From contig JAAOZZ010000286.1 of assembly GCA_012274175.1 (NCBI GenBank), positions 1 through 5,898 on the forward strand: 5,898 nucleotides of DNA, given 5' to 3'. Below, piece by piece: positions 5,848 through 5,898 of this stretch; within the stretch, counting starts at the first letter, position 1; every line of letters starts with the position of its first letter. The position numbers were made by a program, and so were the translations under genes. Below the pieces are notes generated by a model. That model made no database searches. It saw only the letters and a list, made by a program, of their open reading frames with translations, and had not been told where the DNA came from. This DNA is from Betaproteobacteria bacterium (GTDB lineage Bacteria; Pseudomonadota; Gammaproteobacteria; Burkholderiales; Usitatibacteraceae).

Positions 5848-5896
5848 AATCGGGGACAGACCCCCATTTCAGGGAAATCGGCGTCTGTCCCCGATT
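5848..5896. repeat. Long palindrome of the GGGGACAGAC type (REP-like, RAYT-associated)
   Basis: Perfect 14-base inverted arms AATCGGGGACAGAC (5848-5861) and GTCTGTCCCCGATT (5883-5896). Inside, after a C:C mismatch, CC (5863-5864) pairs with GG (5880-5881); after another C:C mismatch, ATTTC (5866-5870) pairs with GAAAT (5874-5878) around an AGG loop. The whole 49 bases can fold into one nearly continuous hairpin, starting one base after the stop codon. From memory, palindromes with this GGGGACAGAC core recur in proteobacterial intergenic regions, often next to REP-associated tyrosine transposase (RAYT, Y1) genes. It may also act as a terminator for the preceding gene. The element reaches the window edge, so a transposase beyond it cannot be seen. 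Confidence 0.75.
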
Positions 5897-5898
5897 CC

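Noticed and set aside
1..5898. tRNA, rRNA, CRISPR array, riboswitch, integrase or complete insertion sequence
   Set aside because: None was seen: no cloverleaf-like sequence, no repeat-spacer pattern, and no transposase or integrase motif in any credible gene.

Overview
The window is a G+C-rich (roughly two-thirds by eye), densely coded stretch of a bacterial chromosome. The gene content points to a Gram-negative proteobacterium, most likely a betaproteobacterium, although the taxon is an inference. It includes a close relative of E. coli GabD, an FKBP lipoprotein, a periplasmic solute-binding protein, TonB-receptor barrel sequence, and a GGGGACAGAC-type palindrome. There is no phage, plasmid, CRISPR or RNA gene.

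Layout: a membrane protein (DUF6644-like) enters from the left edge and ends at 269 on +. It converges, with a 3-base gap, on a four-gene minus-strand cluster. In transcription order the cluster is gabD (succinate-semialdehyde dehydrogenase, 3466 to 1979), a lipoprotein FKBP prolyl isomerase (1888 to 1403), a YbhB/PEBP-family protein (1406 to 777, overlapping the FKBP stop as ATGA) and a histidine-phosphatase-fold protein (761 to 273) that has lost key catalytic residues. A short divergent promoter region (3467-3549) separates gabD from a plus-strand family 5 ABC substrate-binding protein (3550-5145). A strong hairpin follows that gene. Then comes a 215-residue protein (5199-5846) that looks like the C-terminal part of a TonB-dependent receptor carrying its own signal-like N-terminus. 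The window ends in a long, nearly perfect palindrome (5848-5896) of the REP-like type often found beside RAYT transposases.

How they may work together: gabD and the binding protein are divergently transcribed from overlapping promoter-like elements. This makes coordinated control plausible, for example uptake of a nitrogenous compound and oxidation of its semialdehyde, but no permease or ATPase is in view. FKBP and YbhB appear translationally coupled. Points most worth a second look are the broken active site of the histidine phosphatase, the stand-alone TonB-receptor remnant, the terminal palindrome, and the likely NAD+ preference of the GabD homologue. I saw no clearly unprecedented multi-gene system.
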